From positions 6,112,704 through 6,176,703 of the forward strand of contig OX246740.1 in the NCBI GenBank assembly GCA_945910005.1: a stretch of 64,000 nucleotides of DNA, read 5' to 3'. Within the stretch, counting starts at the first letter, position 1. Each line of letters begins with the position of its first letter. The notes under the pieces were generated by a model. The model ran no database searches, was not told where the DNA came from, and saw only the letters and a list, made by a program, of their open reading frames with translations. The position numbers and the translations under genes were made by a program. This DNA is from Isoperla grammatica. Its lineage: Eukaryota > Arthropoda > Insecta > Plecoptera > Perlodidae. This document shows, piece after piece, positions 46,192-58,704 of this stretch.

Positions 46192-49010
46192 AGACATATA
46201 TGAGGGTCGCATTGCCAATGTCGGGTGCCATATATTTGCTAGGTTTACATTTAAAATAGGGGGGTCAGTCGCCTGACTGTCTTGCATTCAGAAGAATTGG
46301 ATGTGTTTTTATGTGCCTTTGTACTAAAAGAATATAAGGTAAGAGACTTCGGAGCTTTTGTATAGAGTTTGTAGCCCGAAAGCCCCCCCCTCCCCCCCCC
46401 CGCACCTTTGCGTGCACTAATATTCGTAGCGTTATGGTACAAAGCCGTAATAAGGGTGTTGTCTTGAAAAGGTTAGCGATAGAAAGAGCAAGTAAATGTA
46501 TGTTTAGTAAATTAGTTGATTGATTGATTATGTGTTGTTTAACGGCGTACTCGACAACTATGAGCATATTATGACGTTGGGCATCGGGAATCGGGATTAG
46601 TACGCACGATTCTGTTTCCAGCGGTGGCGGATTCAGTAACTCCCACCGTCAATCCCGACACAACAGTTTCCAACCAAATCTTTCCTCGTAACTTTATGTA
46701 TACACAAGTGTTGAATGCCGCCAAGAAATCACTTACAGCCTATTTATTTTTCTGCCCAATTATTCTACCCAAATATGAACTTCATCATTCATTTTATTAC
46801 TATGCTTATGTTCCACCTGTCATTTGCGTGTGTTTTTCCGATTACTTTTTAGTGTGTTCTTTCTCTTTGACCTATTTAATCTTCGTTCGTTTATTAATTA
46901 ATCGTGTCATTTGCGTGTGTTTTTACGATGCCTATTTAGCGTGTTCTGACAATTTGAACTATTTGTTTGTCTGACCTTTTAGTGTGTTTTAACAACTTTG
47001 CACCCTGTTTGTCACTTTCTATTATTAGTTAGTTCTTCGTCTAAATTATAAGTTCACTTTTGTACATGGCTACAGAGGGCAATTTGTGCCCTACATTGGC
47101 CTTCCCGCTCTCGGGCGGGTAAATATCAATAAATACAATACAATTGTAACAAGCAGACAAAATATCAATCAGATAGTGCATCTATAGCTTAATTCTATAG
47201 TGACGTCATTTATACATAGAACATTGCAGTGTTCCGCTAATCGACCGAACGTTGTATGCTAATGTCGCTTCGATGATTATGTAATGTAGTGGAATACCAT
47301 GTTTACACGTTGTTTATGAGTGGTTTTGCAGAAGCGTTTGTTGTCTCGTTTGCCAACCTATGAACACGAGACGAAATAACACATGCAGGGTTGCCTTGCT
47401 GCATTATATAGCCTAGCTCGTACACTTGTTGTGTCTGTACACGTTGTCACTACATCACTCGCAATGTACGTCAGTCGTATAAATCATCCCTATGAGTGCA
47501 CGCGATTAATTAAACCTCCCCGCGTCATGTTCATATTGCAACTGGTTTCCCCAAGAGGAACGTAATTTGTCTCCATCGTTGGGCGATGTGTTTTGAGTGG
47601 CGGGGCTGAGCCTGGAGACATATATGAGGGTCGCATTGCCAATGCCGGGTGCCATATATTTGCTAGGCCTGACTGTCTATGCATTCAGAAGAATTGGATG
47701 TGTTTTTATGTGCCTTTGTACTAAAAGAATATAAGGTAAGAGACTTCGGAGCTTTTGTATATAGAGTATTTAGCCCGAAAGCCCCCCCTCCCCCCCCCCG
47801 CACCTTTGCGTGCATTAATACTCGTAGCGTTACGGTACAAAGCCGTAATAAGGGTGTTGTCTTGAAAAGGTTAGCGATAATGTTGTCCCTACTATCCCAA
47901 TTAGCCAGAAGTAAATGTATGTTTAGTAAATTAGTTCATTGAGTGATTATGTGTTGTTTAACGACGTACTCGACAAGTATGAGCATATTACGTCGGGAAT
48001 CGCGATTAGTACGCGCGATTCTGTTTCCAGTGGTGGCGGATTCAGTAACTCCCACCGTCAATCCCGACACAACAGTTTCCAACCAATACTTTCCCGTAAC
48101 TTTATGTATACACAAGTGTTGAATGCCGCCAAGAAATCACTTACAGCCTATTTATATTTCTGCCCAACTATTCTACCCAAATATGAACTTCATCATTAAT
48201 TTTATTATTTATGCTTATGTTCCGCCTGTCATTTGCGTGTGTTTTTCCGATTACTTTTTAGTGTGTTCTTTCTCTTTGACCTATTTAATCTTCGTTCGTT
48301 TATTAATTAATCGTGTCATTTGCGTGTGTTTTTACGATGCCTATTTAGCGTGTTCTGACAATTTGAACTATTTGTTTGTCTGACCTTTTAGTGTGTTTTA
48401 ACAACTTTGCACCCTGTTTGTCACTTTCTATTATTAGTTAGTTCTTCGTCTAAATTATAAGTTCACTTTTGCACATGGCTACAGAGGGCAATTTGTGCCC
48501 TACATTGGCCTTCCCGCTCTCGGGCGGGTAAATATCAATAAATACAATACAATTGTAACAAGCAGACAAAATATCAATCAGGTAGTGCATCTATAGTGAC
48601 GTCATTTATACATAGAACATTGCAGTGTTCCGCTAATCGACCGAACGTCGTATGCTAATGTCGCTTCGATGATTATTTAATGTAGTGGAATACCATGTTG
48701 ACACGTTGTTTATGAGTGGTTTTGCAGAAGCGTTTGTTGTCTCGTTTGCCAACCTATGAACACGAGACGAAATAACACACGCAGTGTTGCCTTGCATTAT
48801 ATAGCCTAGCCCGTACACTTGTTGTGCCTGTACACGTTGTCACTACATCACTCGCAATGTACGTCAGTCGTATAAATCATGCCTATAAGTGCACGCGATT
48901 AATTAAACCTCCCCGCGTCGTGTTCATATTGCAACTGGTTTCCCCGAGAGGAACGTAATTTGTCTCCATCGTTGGGCGATGTGTTTTGAGTGGCGGGGCT
49001 GAGCCTGGAG
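46192..49010 (+). repeat. 1.4-kb tandem segmental duplication (46192-47615 and 47616-49010)
   Basis: Sequence from AGACATATATGAGGGTCGCA (46192) to GGCGGGGCTGAGCCTGGAG (ending 47615) repeats from 47616 to 49010, offset 1424 bp. Identity is high throughout, with small indels (for example copy 2 lacks AAATAGGGGGGTCAGTCG and gains TGTTGTCCCTACTATCC). Each copy has a C-rich block (about 46383 and 47783) and a segment ending CTCGGGCGGGTAAATATCAA then TAAATACAATACAATTG, which resembles a LINE-type 3' end. Parallel open frames (46624-46974; 48123-48383) are conserved only because the DNA is duplicated, and the start of the longer one is lost in copy 2. Confidence 0.9.
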
Positions 49011-50324
49011 GTCGTTACGTCGAGCCCCCCCCCCCCCCCCCCCGCGCGCGTTATGACGTTTAGCGGGCGCTTTATCGGCGCGGTGGGTGGGTGGGTGGGC
49101 GTGTGATCCCAGTCAATGTGTGCGCCAGTTTGCCTCGCTGCATGGCTGGCTGGCTATACATTTGCTGGTATATCATTGTTTGGGGGTGTTGCATGCGTTA
49201 ACACCCTTTGATGTTTTATGGCTGTATAAACAACGTCGTCACCTACAACAGTAATTTGGTTTATACGAATAAACTTATGGGAGGGTGAAACCAAAACATG
49301 TTGGGTACAAATGAAATAATATCGTTTTGGTTCACCTGTGGATGAAAACATACATACACACGAAAATTGTCCGGCATGTATTTCCCCCAAATTTCATCAT
49401 CGGTGAGTTGATAACAATGAAAACATAATCAACTTTCACAGATTTGTTTGCTCCCGGAACTGGTTCAATTACAACACAATATCGGTGGAATGCACATGAC
49501 TCTTTTTTTTAGTGCCACTCCGTAATTTTATTGGGATATGGATAATTAATTACAAAATGAAATGGGTTCATGGTGTAACTTTAGATGTAGGCGACAATAA
49601 TGACGTAGGCGTAACTTACAATCAATATCTTCATCCCTCATCCTCTCCCTCTCTCGTAGCTTGCTTTGTTCAGTCTTGCTTGACGCTATCGTACAAGCAT
49701 CAGCTGTAAAGCCAAACATTAATCAAAATTAATACAAAGTTCATTTGACTAGAGACAGCGAGTCTGCAGATTTGCTAGTTCAAGTCTTGGTCTGTTGTCT
49801 CTAGACAGTAATTATGTTGGTTAGATCTTCATATGTCGCATTCAACAAGTAGTCTCAAGATGTGACAAATCATCAGCAATGTACGCTAAGCACTTGTATC
49901 GTTGGCGGGTTTAACTAAACTCTCAGTTTATCTTCCAATTTGATGACATAGTTATGAGTTCAGTAGATAGATTATTAGACTATTAATTATAGATTATTAA
50001 TTATTATTATAGTTCATTAAATTAATCGCGAGATTAAGGTTAGGTACTACCGAGCACTAACTCGATTCAATGTCGCAAGATAGCGCCACGGTTTCGAATA
50101 TTTCCCCTCCTGTCCGCCCATTCTACCACAGCACAATCGCACTTTCGGTAAAGTACCGCCTCATCTTGGTGACGTCAGGGCTATAGACTCTTCACTTCAT
50201 TGGACTTGTGACTCCAAGCTTACAAGTGTATGTAATATGCTAGTTGTGGCTGAATAAAAGATTAACACACACACATGCAATTCAAGTTCCAGTAAGTTAT
50301 GGGGTATAAAGTGGTTCCACACAG
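49011..50324. other. Non-coding stretch, nothing recognised
   Basis: It begins with a 19-bp C run (49025-49043) followed by alternating CG and a GGTG run. The remainder is AT-leaning and featureless. Confidence 0.5.
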
Positions 50325-50424
50325 TGCTGACGTCATAGATGAGTGAGTTGGAGCCAATCAGCGGATGGCTTTTCAAATACTGACATTTGGTTGGCCAATT
50401 CCTCACTAATCTATGACGTCAGCA
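50325..50424. mobile_element. 100-bp MITE, TGCTGACGTCAT family (copy 2)
   Basis: The left end TGCTGACGTCATAGATGAGT is mirrored by the right end finishing CTATGACGTCAGCA at 50424. Each end holds a full CRE (TGACGTCA). The interior has AGCCAATCAGCGGATGG and the mirrored TTGGTTGGCCAATTCC. Confidence 0.75.
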
Positions 50425-52530
50425 TCTACAAGGGTGCTGTGGTATAGCAGCAGCCTCGGGTTACAGTTTCTGTCTCGAAACTTTGTGATTGAATCAAATA
50501 CGTGTTTTCTGTTGTTGTTTTTTCGGTTTTCACCAACAAACTTTTTAACTTTCGATTTGTATTCAATCACCAGCAAACTTTTTGCGGCAGGAAACGGGCG
50601 TCCGTCGTAACAACGCCGACTTGTTCGACCTTTAGTCCACGAATCGAGATGGACTCGCGGGTTTCGTACATTATTGCGATGCACATTCGATTAGCCTCGT
50701 TACATAAATATGAGCCGCTCCGCTCGCTACGTCTTGTCCACCATTACATCGCTCTGTTGCTCATTGCATCGTTGCCGCCACTTTGTGTGAGTAGTTTTAC
50801 CCTCGCAGGTGTTGCAAGGGGTAATTGAATCGTGTATGTAGCGAAACACAATAAACACAGTAGCGCATCCTGTGTTTCGTCCTCGGAGGGGCGTTGTTAT
50901 TCTGAAGACCGGGCTCTCGGTGAGAAACAGAGGAGAAACAGATCAGCGAAATTCTCTCGAAACTACTTTGGAGCAATAACATTTGGATTCAGATGTAATG
51001 TTGTTGTTAGTGACTAAAGCCATTATGGATGCATTTGTGTATGTAAGCTAGGGCTTCGAACCTTGTTGTGTGTGGGGATGGGGGCTTTAGCACGATCTCT
51101 CTCTCCCCCCCCCCTCCCCCCCTCCCCCCCCCCCTTGGGTGCGCCACTGAATATAGATATAAATGTCAATACTCGAATTGGAAATTGTTCTTTTGGTCGA
51201 TTGTATTTGTTTAGATGATTCATTCACGATGCACGTATACCGTATACGTAACCTCGAGCAAGCAGTTTCTCCATGTTTTAAGGGTGGTGGTTGGGTGCTG
51301 GGGGCGAAGGGGGGGGGGGCACACATTATATTTACTCGATTGAGCTTTCTTCCTATCGTACAATTTTCGCTTTGTTTTCTGAACCGTGTACGTTCAATCG
51401 GATGAGCTATATTTGCAAAGCGCGGAACATTTCGTCTACCATCGTCTACTATTCAACGTCAACATTCTGTCTAGATCCTAAATCTACATTTTCTCGTGGA
51501 ATTTCAGGCCGGGTACTCTTTTGTCCTCCGGGTTCGTTTCACCGGTCAATGTTTACTTTCTCTACAAAATATCTTCTCGTGCAAGAGGGATACTCTCGGC
51601 CGGCTTGTCGTGTGTCATCACCGCGTTGACAGGGGGGTTGGGGGGGGGGGGGGGGGGGGTCGATACTCATCAATGTGAGAGTAGCTCCTCTGTGATGCGC
51701 CAACACGGGCTAATCTACCGAACAATGTAAACTCCCCCCCCCCCCCCCCCCCCCCCTCCCCTGTGGGACAAGGTGGAAGAATAGACAGACGCGGCGTCAC
51801 GGAATAATGGATGTATTCGCGGTTAAAAGAAACACTCTGCGCGCACAAGCGTCGTGGAAAATGAGTTTTTCTCTACTTTTTTATCTCCAGCCAGCGCGCT
51901 AACCCGACGAGAAACTCATCAGGATATTACCACAGGTGATCTTGTCTCTGTAGGAAATGGCAACGGAACATTCGTGCGGTTATGGCTTTTGTTTTAGAAT
52001 AATTAATGCCTTCCGTTAATTATACAAAAATTGTTATTAACACTAGTTTTTCGTGTCGTGTACCTCACAGATTAAAAAGTTTTCGAAAATTTTAATCTCG
52101 AACTGCACGGAAAAGTTTTTTTCGCGCCACGCCGGTGTAGCGATATAATATTATCATAGATTAAAGTGGCCACTGTTTGCCTCGGAAGTCATCTGTTTGC
52201 GCGGCTCACCGGTATCGTAGAGGTAATGAAACGTCGGGATAGTCGACTCCTATACACGATCCATCTTCGTTTTTGAAATACGCCTCCTTCTTTGAAAGTC
52301 AGTCTGTTTCGAATCTGATTACCGTTGAGCAGTTTCGTAATTTGACGGGATCTCTTTGTGCGTCTAGACCTGCGTGCAGTGTTGAAATGCTGAAACTTTG
52401 ATGGAAGGAAGGTAATATTGCAGTGAGTGATACATTTAATTAATTTTCCCTTCTCATTTCGTGTTTCCGGGCCGCGTTTTATTATTTTCCAGTTTCCACA
52501 GACTAATCTAATCGGATAACGATCCTGCCA
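50425..52530. other. Non-coding stretch rich in G/C homopolymers
   Basis: It contains C-rich blocks at about 51104-51134, a G run at 51640-51659 and a C run at 51734-51756. Just after the first block, GGGTGCGCCACTG (ending 51149) looks like an isolated hAT-type terminus (complement CAGTGGCGCACCC) whose partner was not found. Frames here (for example 51291-51629) translate low-complexity DNA. Confidence 0.5.
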
Positions 52531-53555
52531 CGTCATCGTTCACGTCAGCAGTGACGTACTTGTACATGTCGGAGACGTGGTGTGTTTTGAGGTCATCGTT
52601 CACGTCAGCAGTGACGTACTTGTACATGTCGGAGACGTGTTGTGTTTTGAGGTCATCGTTCACGTCAGCAGTGACGTACTTGTACATGTCGGAGACGTGT
52701 TGTGTTTTGAGGTCATCGTTCACGTCAGCAGTGACTTACTTGTACATGTCGGAGACGTGTTGTGTTTTGTGGTCATCGTTCACGTCAGCAGTGACGTACT
52801 TGTACATGTCGGAGACGTGTTGTGTTTTGAGATCATCGTTCACGTCAGCAGTGACGTACTTGTACATGTCGGAGACGTGTTGTGTTTTGTGGTCATCGTT
52901 CACGTCAGCAGTGACGTACTTGTACATGTCGGAGACGTGTTGTGTTTTGAGGTCATCGTTCACGTCAGCAGTGACGTACTTGTACATGTCGGAGACGTGT
53001 TGTGTTTTGAGATCATCGTTCACGTCAGCAGTGACGTACTTGTACATGTCGGAGACGTGTTGTGTTTTGAGGTCATCGTTCACGTCAGCAGTGACGTACT
53101 TGTACATGTCGGAGACGTGGTGTGTTTTGAGATCATCGTTAACGTCAGCAGTGACGTACTTGTACATGTCGGAGACGTGGTGTGTTTTGAGGTCATCGTT
53201 CACGTCAGCAGTGACGTACTTGTACATGTCGGAGACGTGTTGTGTTTTGAGGTCATCGTTCACGTCAGCAGTGACGTACTTGTACATGTCGGAGACGTGT
53301 TGTGTTTTGAGGTCATCGTTCACGTCAGCAGTGACGTACTTGTACATGTCGGAGACGTGGTGTGTTTTGAGGTCATCGTTCACGTCAGCAGTGACGTACT
53401 TGTACATGTCGGAGACGTGTTGTGTTTTGAGGTCATCGTTCACGTCAGCAGTGACGTACTTGTACATGTCGGAGATGTGTTGTGTTTTGAGGTCATCGTT
53501 CAAGTCAGCAGTGACGTACTTGTACATGTCGGAGACGTGTTGTGTTTTGAGGTTT
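52531..53555 (+). repeat. 60-bp minisatellite, 17 units, paired CRE half-sites, open on both strands
   Basis: Unit: GTGACGTACTTGTACATGTC, GGAGACGTGTTGTGTTTTGA, GGTCATCGTTCACGTCAGCA. Across each junction ACGTCA-GCAG-TGACGT forms an inverted pair of CRE half-sites. Period 60 (20 codons) leaves frames of 335-336 codons open in two phases on plus and 263 codons on minus. The minus frame is broken by a stop from the T at about 52736, and unit variants include non-synonymous changes on every frame, so I see no sign of protein selection. No splice context. Confidence 0.95.
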
Positions 53556-56500
53556 TAATTGATACCTCGGTCTATTTACTCAACTGATCATTGCTTCTTA
53601 TCAGCTTCATTGGACATTGTTTTCGCTTCCTCACATCTGTCTCTATTTCAGTGACTTTCCCCGCGGATAGCATTACTCACCATATCGATGCTGTTCGTTA
53701 ATAGAATTGCATAATATATTTCAGTGAAAGATGCGGGTTGTGAGGTGATCTATTCTAGCGTTTAGAACTGACTGGGAGATGGAGCTGTTGTTTTAATACT
53801 GGATTTAGTGATAAGTAGAGTGACTTTATAATATAAAGTCGCTAACAGGTACGGTATTACCAATTGTATTCCTATATAAATATATTTGTGTTTATTGTTG
53901 GCCAAGGCATGTCTGGTGGAAGAACCGTCCCCCAAGCGTGCAGCACTAATACCACAGTATCCCGTCTCGACTGTCCTCGTATCGATTATTCCATCAAGTT
54001 GGGACCCCGACGACTGTAAAACACGCCAATAAACATGGTCTCTCTCTCTCTACATGATAATATCGTTTTGTTTGACCGGCATCGATCAATGTACGAACCA
54101 GTGTTCAGTGTTCGCATCTCGATCGAGTTGTCACTTGTAATACACGCGTGTATGAGTGTATGTGTTCCGCACTAGATGTTCATATACTCGTTGCAGTGTT
54201 GCGACAAATCGTTGTCCGTGTATAATGGAAATGTGCGCCGCATTGTTATTACGAAATGGGAAGAGCTTTAAAGCCCCATTTCCATTTGTTTTCATGATCC
54301 TAGTAAAGTAGTTAGGCCCATATTGAAATGACAAATTTCGTTGGACGAAAACACGAGTTTATTTTTCGAGCAGTAAACTCTCTGGAATTTAATTAACATG
54401 GGATTGAACTGGCGCTGAAAACCCGCGAGGGCTGGAGGGGGGAGGACTCTGGTATTCCTATAATACATAATATACGTTACACGTAACACGTAATGCGTTG
54501 TTTACGTAACACGACAATATCAACCGCAACTAGAGTATTTATAAAAGTATGCCATCTGGCAACTGACAGCTTGTAGAATGTAGAGTCTCTTAGTAGGAGT
54601 GTTTCAGTAAAACATACAGTGAATTGGAAGTTTATTATTATTACTTCAGTTAGGTCCGTATTCATACTTCACAGTCGACCCGCAGCCTATTGGAAATTCT
54701 AATCAATTATTTTATGCATGCTGTGTTCCGTATTAAAAACAACACCCCCCTAGCAAGAATATGTCAATTGTGTACTAAGGTATTTGAATGTGTGCTGCCA
54801 GACTGGCTATAAATGCGGACATTTTACCAGTTGTTGTTATGACTGACTTCCAATTTAATATTTTGATTGTGAGCTGAGTTGGTTTCAAAAGCTGTTTATT
54901 GGTGGTTGCCACGGTGAAAACAAATTAGCGGGCACTTAAATATTTAGTTGTGAGTCTTGTGACCGGGCGTTAGTCTGTCTAATTGTCCCGCAGGCAGAGC
55001 AGAGGGAACAATAAACTAAGTCCTAACCGCAGTGACTTGTACATACGGTTGTTTGCGGTTATGTTGCGCACGACGTAGTATAAGGTCCTCCTTTGTAAAT
55101 AAGGTCCTCCTTTGTAAATCAGTTTTTATAACTGAATAGGATAGACATTAAATAAATAAATAAATAAATGTATTGTCCTCAGTTGTAAAACTCTTGTTAC
55201 TGAATAGGATACACGTGTATTAATTAATTAAGTACATATTGAACGTATACGAATACTGCATAAGCCGTGTATATCTTTCTTCAAACTTATTCTTCCACCT
55301 CTCGTCTCTACGTGCATTAATAGAGACAAAATTAATGTAGTGACTTAGTGCGCCCTTATATACCTATATATATATATTATATATATATATTTATATATAT
55401 ATATTATATATATATATATATATACGTGTGCACAGACGTGAGCCAGACAGGGTAATGAGCTAGATTAGGATTCATTGTACTGCATCAGCCTAGTTAATCC
55501 CAAGCAGGGTACTCAGTAATGTTCCACGACAGTTTGATTTAATCCTGAACAGCGTCATCATTAACCATGTATGTGTCGGCCGCTCACGCCTGCGCACGCA
55601 GAGAGCAGACGATGTTGTCCAAGTCCTTTGGTCGTGTGTGGAGTTAGGTTTTTTTTTAGTTTGTTTACGCATTTTTCAACCTTTTTAAATATTTTTAAGT
55701 AAAAGAAAATCTAACGCGTATGTTATTTTTGCGCACATTCAATTTTGTTGACTCTTTTTGTTTGAAATTCGATTACTCTCCGGAGAGATCTTTCGCACGA
55801 TGTGAAGTGAAGTGTGATCGTTAGGAAACATTGCTCGACCAGTTCGGCGTTTCGAGGACGCGGCATAAAAGAGGCGAATAAATATGTTATTATACACTAT
55901 ACAAGAATAGTACTTCGTTACATGTGAAGTACGTTTGTGCGCCACTCGTGATTGCTTGTTGCTTGTCTGATTGGGCATTGTTATGTGCTTCCAGTGAGTT
56001 CTCCACACAGTTTAATCTTGTTTTGTCAGGAAAATAGAAGCCGGAAAACTCATTTTAAACATTTATCTCAATTTATTCAGTTTTTGAATCTTTTCAAACT
56101 GTTCGTCAGGCAATACGTTTCGAGTTTATGATTAATAGTCTCAATAATAACGCATATGAACTAACTTTACTTCATCATGCAGCTATTTTGACTGCGCCGC
56201 TCTACCCTCCCTTCACTATTCATCTGCTTATGTATATAGACAACACGACGTGTTTTGACAGATCGTTTCACTTTCGTGACTGGGTCTAATCACATCTCAC
56301 AACTCGAGTTATTTGTTCGTTCCAATCTTCTTGATTCAAAATGATGACTCTCTGAGCATGTTTCACTTTTGTCCAGTGTTCATATGCGTCTTGGGGGGGG
56401 GGAGCTGAAATGACGTGTCCTGTTCACTCCTATACTCCCTTATCCTAGTTTAAGACGGTCCTCCAATTGTTCATCCAACCGTTCAGTTAGCATCAATCAA

Positions 56501-56857
56501 AAATTATTATTGCCGTATTTTAGGTCTACTATATCCGTATTATTTGACTAACTTTTTGTTCTTCAAGAAGTTGAATGTAGAAATAAAACCGGTCCAACCC
56601 ACCATAAACCGTCCTAGTTTACCCCTTACCCCCCCCCCCCCCCCCCCCCGGAGTAATCACCCGTCATTGTTCATAGCCTGGATTAGCGGTTGCTGACGTC
56701 GGGCTACAAATCTGCAACCGTCGTTTGTGAAGCTGATCAATGTTGGTGGCCCTATGTAACGAAATACCGCCACGGATTTTTTGTAATAAATAATGGGTGC
56801 GCATATCGAGGTTAATAACATTGTTGGTCTGTATACGTGCTGCCCTCTCTGACACAC
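53556..56857. other. Non-coding stretch with AT microsatellite and X-box-like repeat
   Basis: It includes an X-box-like dispersed repeat at about 54895-54955, a short imperfect duplication (AAGGTCCTCCTTTGTAAAT at about 55083 and 55102), an AT microsatellite (55362-55425) and a C run (56629-56649). No gene is recognised. Confidence 0.5.
55362..55425. repeat. (TA)n microsatellite
   Basis: Nearly pure TA dinucleotides with two short interruptions. Confidence 0.95.
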
Positions 56858-58268
56858 TGCACTGGCTGCACTGGCTGAGACGTGCTGGGCCCGGTATTGT
56901 CTCATCGTCATTTTCTCATCCCGGGCATCACGTCACGTGACTGCCCCCACTGCACTGGCTGCACTGGCTGAGACGTGCTGCCCTCTCTGGCACACTGCAC
57001 TGGCTGCACTGGCTGAGACGTGCTGGGCCCGGTATTGTCTCATCGTCATTTTCTCATCCCGGGCATCACGTCACGTGACTGCCCCCACTGCACTGGCTGC
57101 ACTGGCTGAGACGTGCTGCCCTCTCTGACACACTGCACTGGCTGCACTGGCTGGGACGTGCTGGGCCCGGTATTGTCTCGTCGTCATTCTCTCACCCCAG
57201 GCATCACGTCACGTGACTGCCTGCCCTCCCTGACACACTGCACTGGCTGCACTGGCTGAGACGTGCTGGGCCCGGTATTGTCTCGTCGTCATTCTCTCAC
57301 CCCGGGCATCACGTCACGTGACTGCCTGCCCTCCCTGACCCGCTGCACTGGCTGCACTGGCTGGGACGTGCTGGGCCCGGTATTGTCTCGTCGTCATTCT
57401 CTCACCCCGGGCATCACGTCACGTGACTGCCTGCCCTCCCTGACCCGCTGCACTGGCTGCACTGGCTGGGACGTGCTGGGCCCGGTATTGTCTCGTCGTC
57501 ATTCTCTCACCCCGGGCATCACGTCACGTGACTGCCTGCCCTCCCTGACCCGCTGCACTGGCTGCACTGGCTGGGACGTGCTGGGCCCGGTATTGTCTCG
57601 TCGTCATTCTCTCACCCCGGGCATCACGTCACGTGACTGCCTGCCCTCTCTGACCCGCTGCACTGGCTGCACTGGCTGGGACGTGCTGGGCCCGGTATTG
57701 TCTCGTCGTCATTCTCTCACCCCGGGCATCGCGTCACGTGACTGCCTGCCCTCTCTGACCCGCTGCACTGGCTGCACTGGCTGGGACGTGCTGGGCCCGG
57801 TATTGTCTCGTCGTCATTCTCTCACCCCAGGCATCACGTCACGTGACTGCCTGCCCTCCCTGACACACTGCACTGGCTGCACTGGCTGAGACGTGCTGGG
57901 CCCGGTATTGTCTCGTCGTCATTCTCTCACCCCGGGCATCACGTCACGTGACTGCCTGCCCTCCCTGACCCGCTGCACTGGCTGCACTGGCTGGGACGTG
58001 CTGGGCCCGGTATTGTCTGATCGTGATTCTCTCACCCCGGGCATCACGTCACGTGACTGCCTGCCCTCTCTGACACACTGCACTGGCTGCACTGGCTGGG
58101 ACGTGCTGGGCCCGGTATTGTCTGATCGTGATTCTCTCACCCCGGGCATCACGTCACGTGACTGCCTGCCCTCTCTGACACACTGCACTGGCTGCACTGG
58201 CTTAGACGTGCTGGGCCCGGTATTGTCTGATCGTGATTCTCTCACCCCGGGCATGGCGTCACGTGACT
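56858..58268 (+). repeat. 105-bp minisatellite with 13 GTCACGTGAC E-box palindromes
   Basis: Main unit of 105 bp: CTGCACTGGCTGCACTGGCT, GGGACGTGCTGGGCCCGGTA, TTGTCTCGTCGTCATTCTCT, CACCCCGGGCATCACGTCAC, GTGACTGCCTGCCCTCCCTG, ACCCG. The first two units are about 137 bp because CTGCACTGGCTGCACTGGCT and its tail are duplicated. Every unit ends with the palindrome GTCACGTGAC (first at 56932, last at 58258). The period is divisible by three, giving open frames (57263-57889, 57893-58285 on plus; 57919-58254 on minus) that are repeat artefacts. Confidence 0.95.
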
Positions 58269-58704
58269 GCCTCGTATCACGTTAAATAAAGAGCGGTGTG
58301 ACCATTAGGAGACGTTATTATTCATGGATATACTTACGGTAGCCGCCAGCTGTATCGCTAGTGTATACCTTGGCAGGGTAGATAGCGAGCGTTTTATATG
58401 TCGGTGTACATAAACGTTGGGAGCGAAAGAATCGTTTTCTATGCAAAACTCGGCTTCTTTTGTCATCATCGCTTGCGTCGTTGATTATCTAGTATCTACC
58501 CCTGCGCTATCACGCGAGTGGTTATTTTTTGTGTTTTGTTTTTTCCCAATTTGTTTCTCGCTGTGTTGAGAAAGTTTGCCCGTTGAGTGGTGCGATTAAC
58601 CCACACCGTAGCAGCCGCCGCATATTGGTATAGTAATTACTAATTAGGCGTATATACGTAGAGCGTTTTGCCCCAACGTTACTAGTATCATACTTGCGAA
58701 ATAG
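58269..58704. other. Non-coding spacer, nothing recognised
   Basis: Unique-looking sequence between the 105-bp array and a dispersed repeat. Confidence 0.5.

Noticed and set aside
46624..48383. Duplicated membrane-protein gene (ORFs ending …SDNLNYLFV in both copies)
   Set aside because: Frame conservation is explained by the recent DNA duplication. The N-terminal part is frameshifted between copies and the composition is AT-driven hydrophobic.
52551..53587. Long open frames (335, 336 and 263 codons) as a repeat protein
   Set aside because: They are artefacts of the 60-bp period. Three frames are open at once, and unit variants include non-synonymous changes in each frame and a stop in the minus frame near 52736.
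57263..58285. Open frames of 208 and 130 codons as a gene
   Set aside because: They are translations of the 105-bp minisatellite, interrupted whenever the GAGACGTG variant makes TGA.
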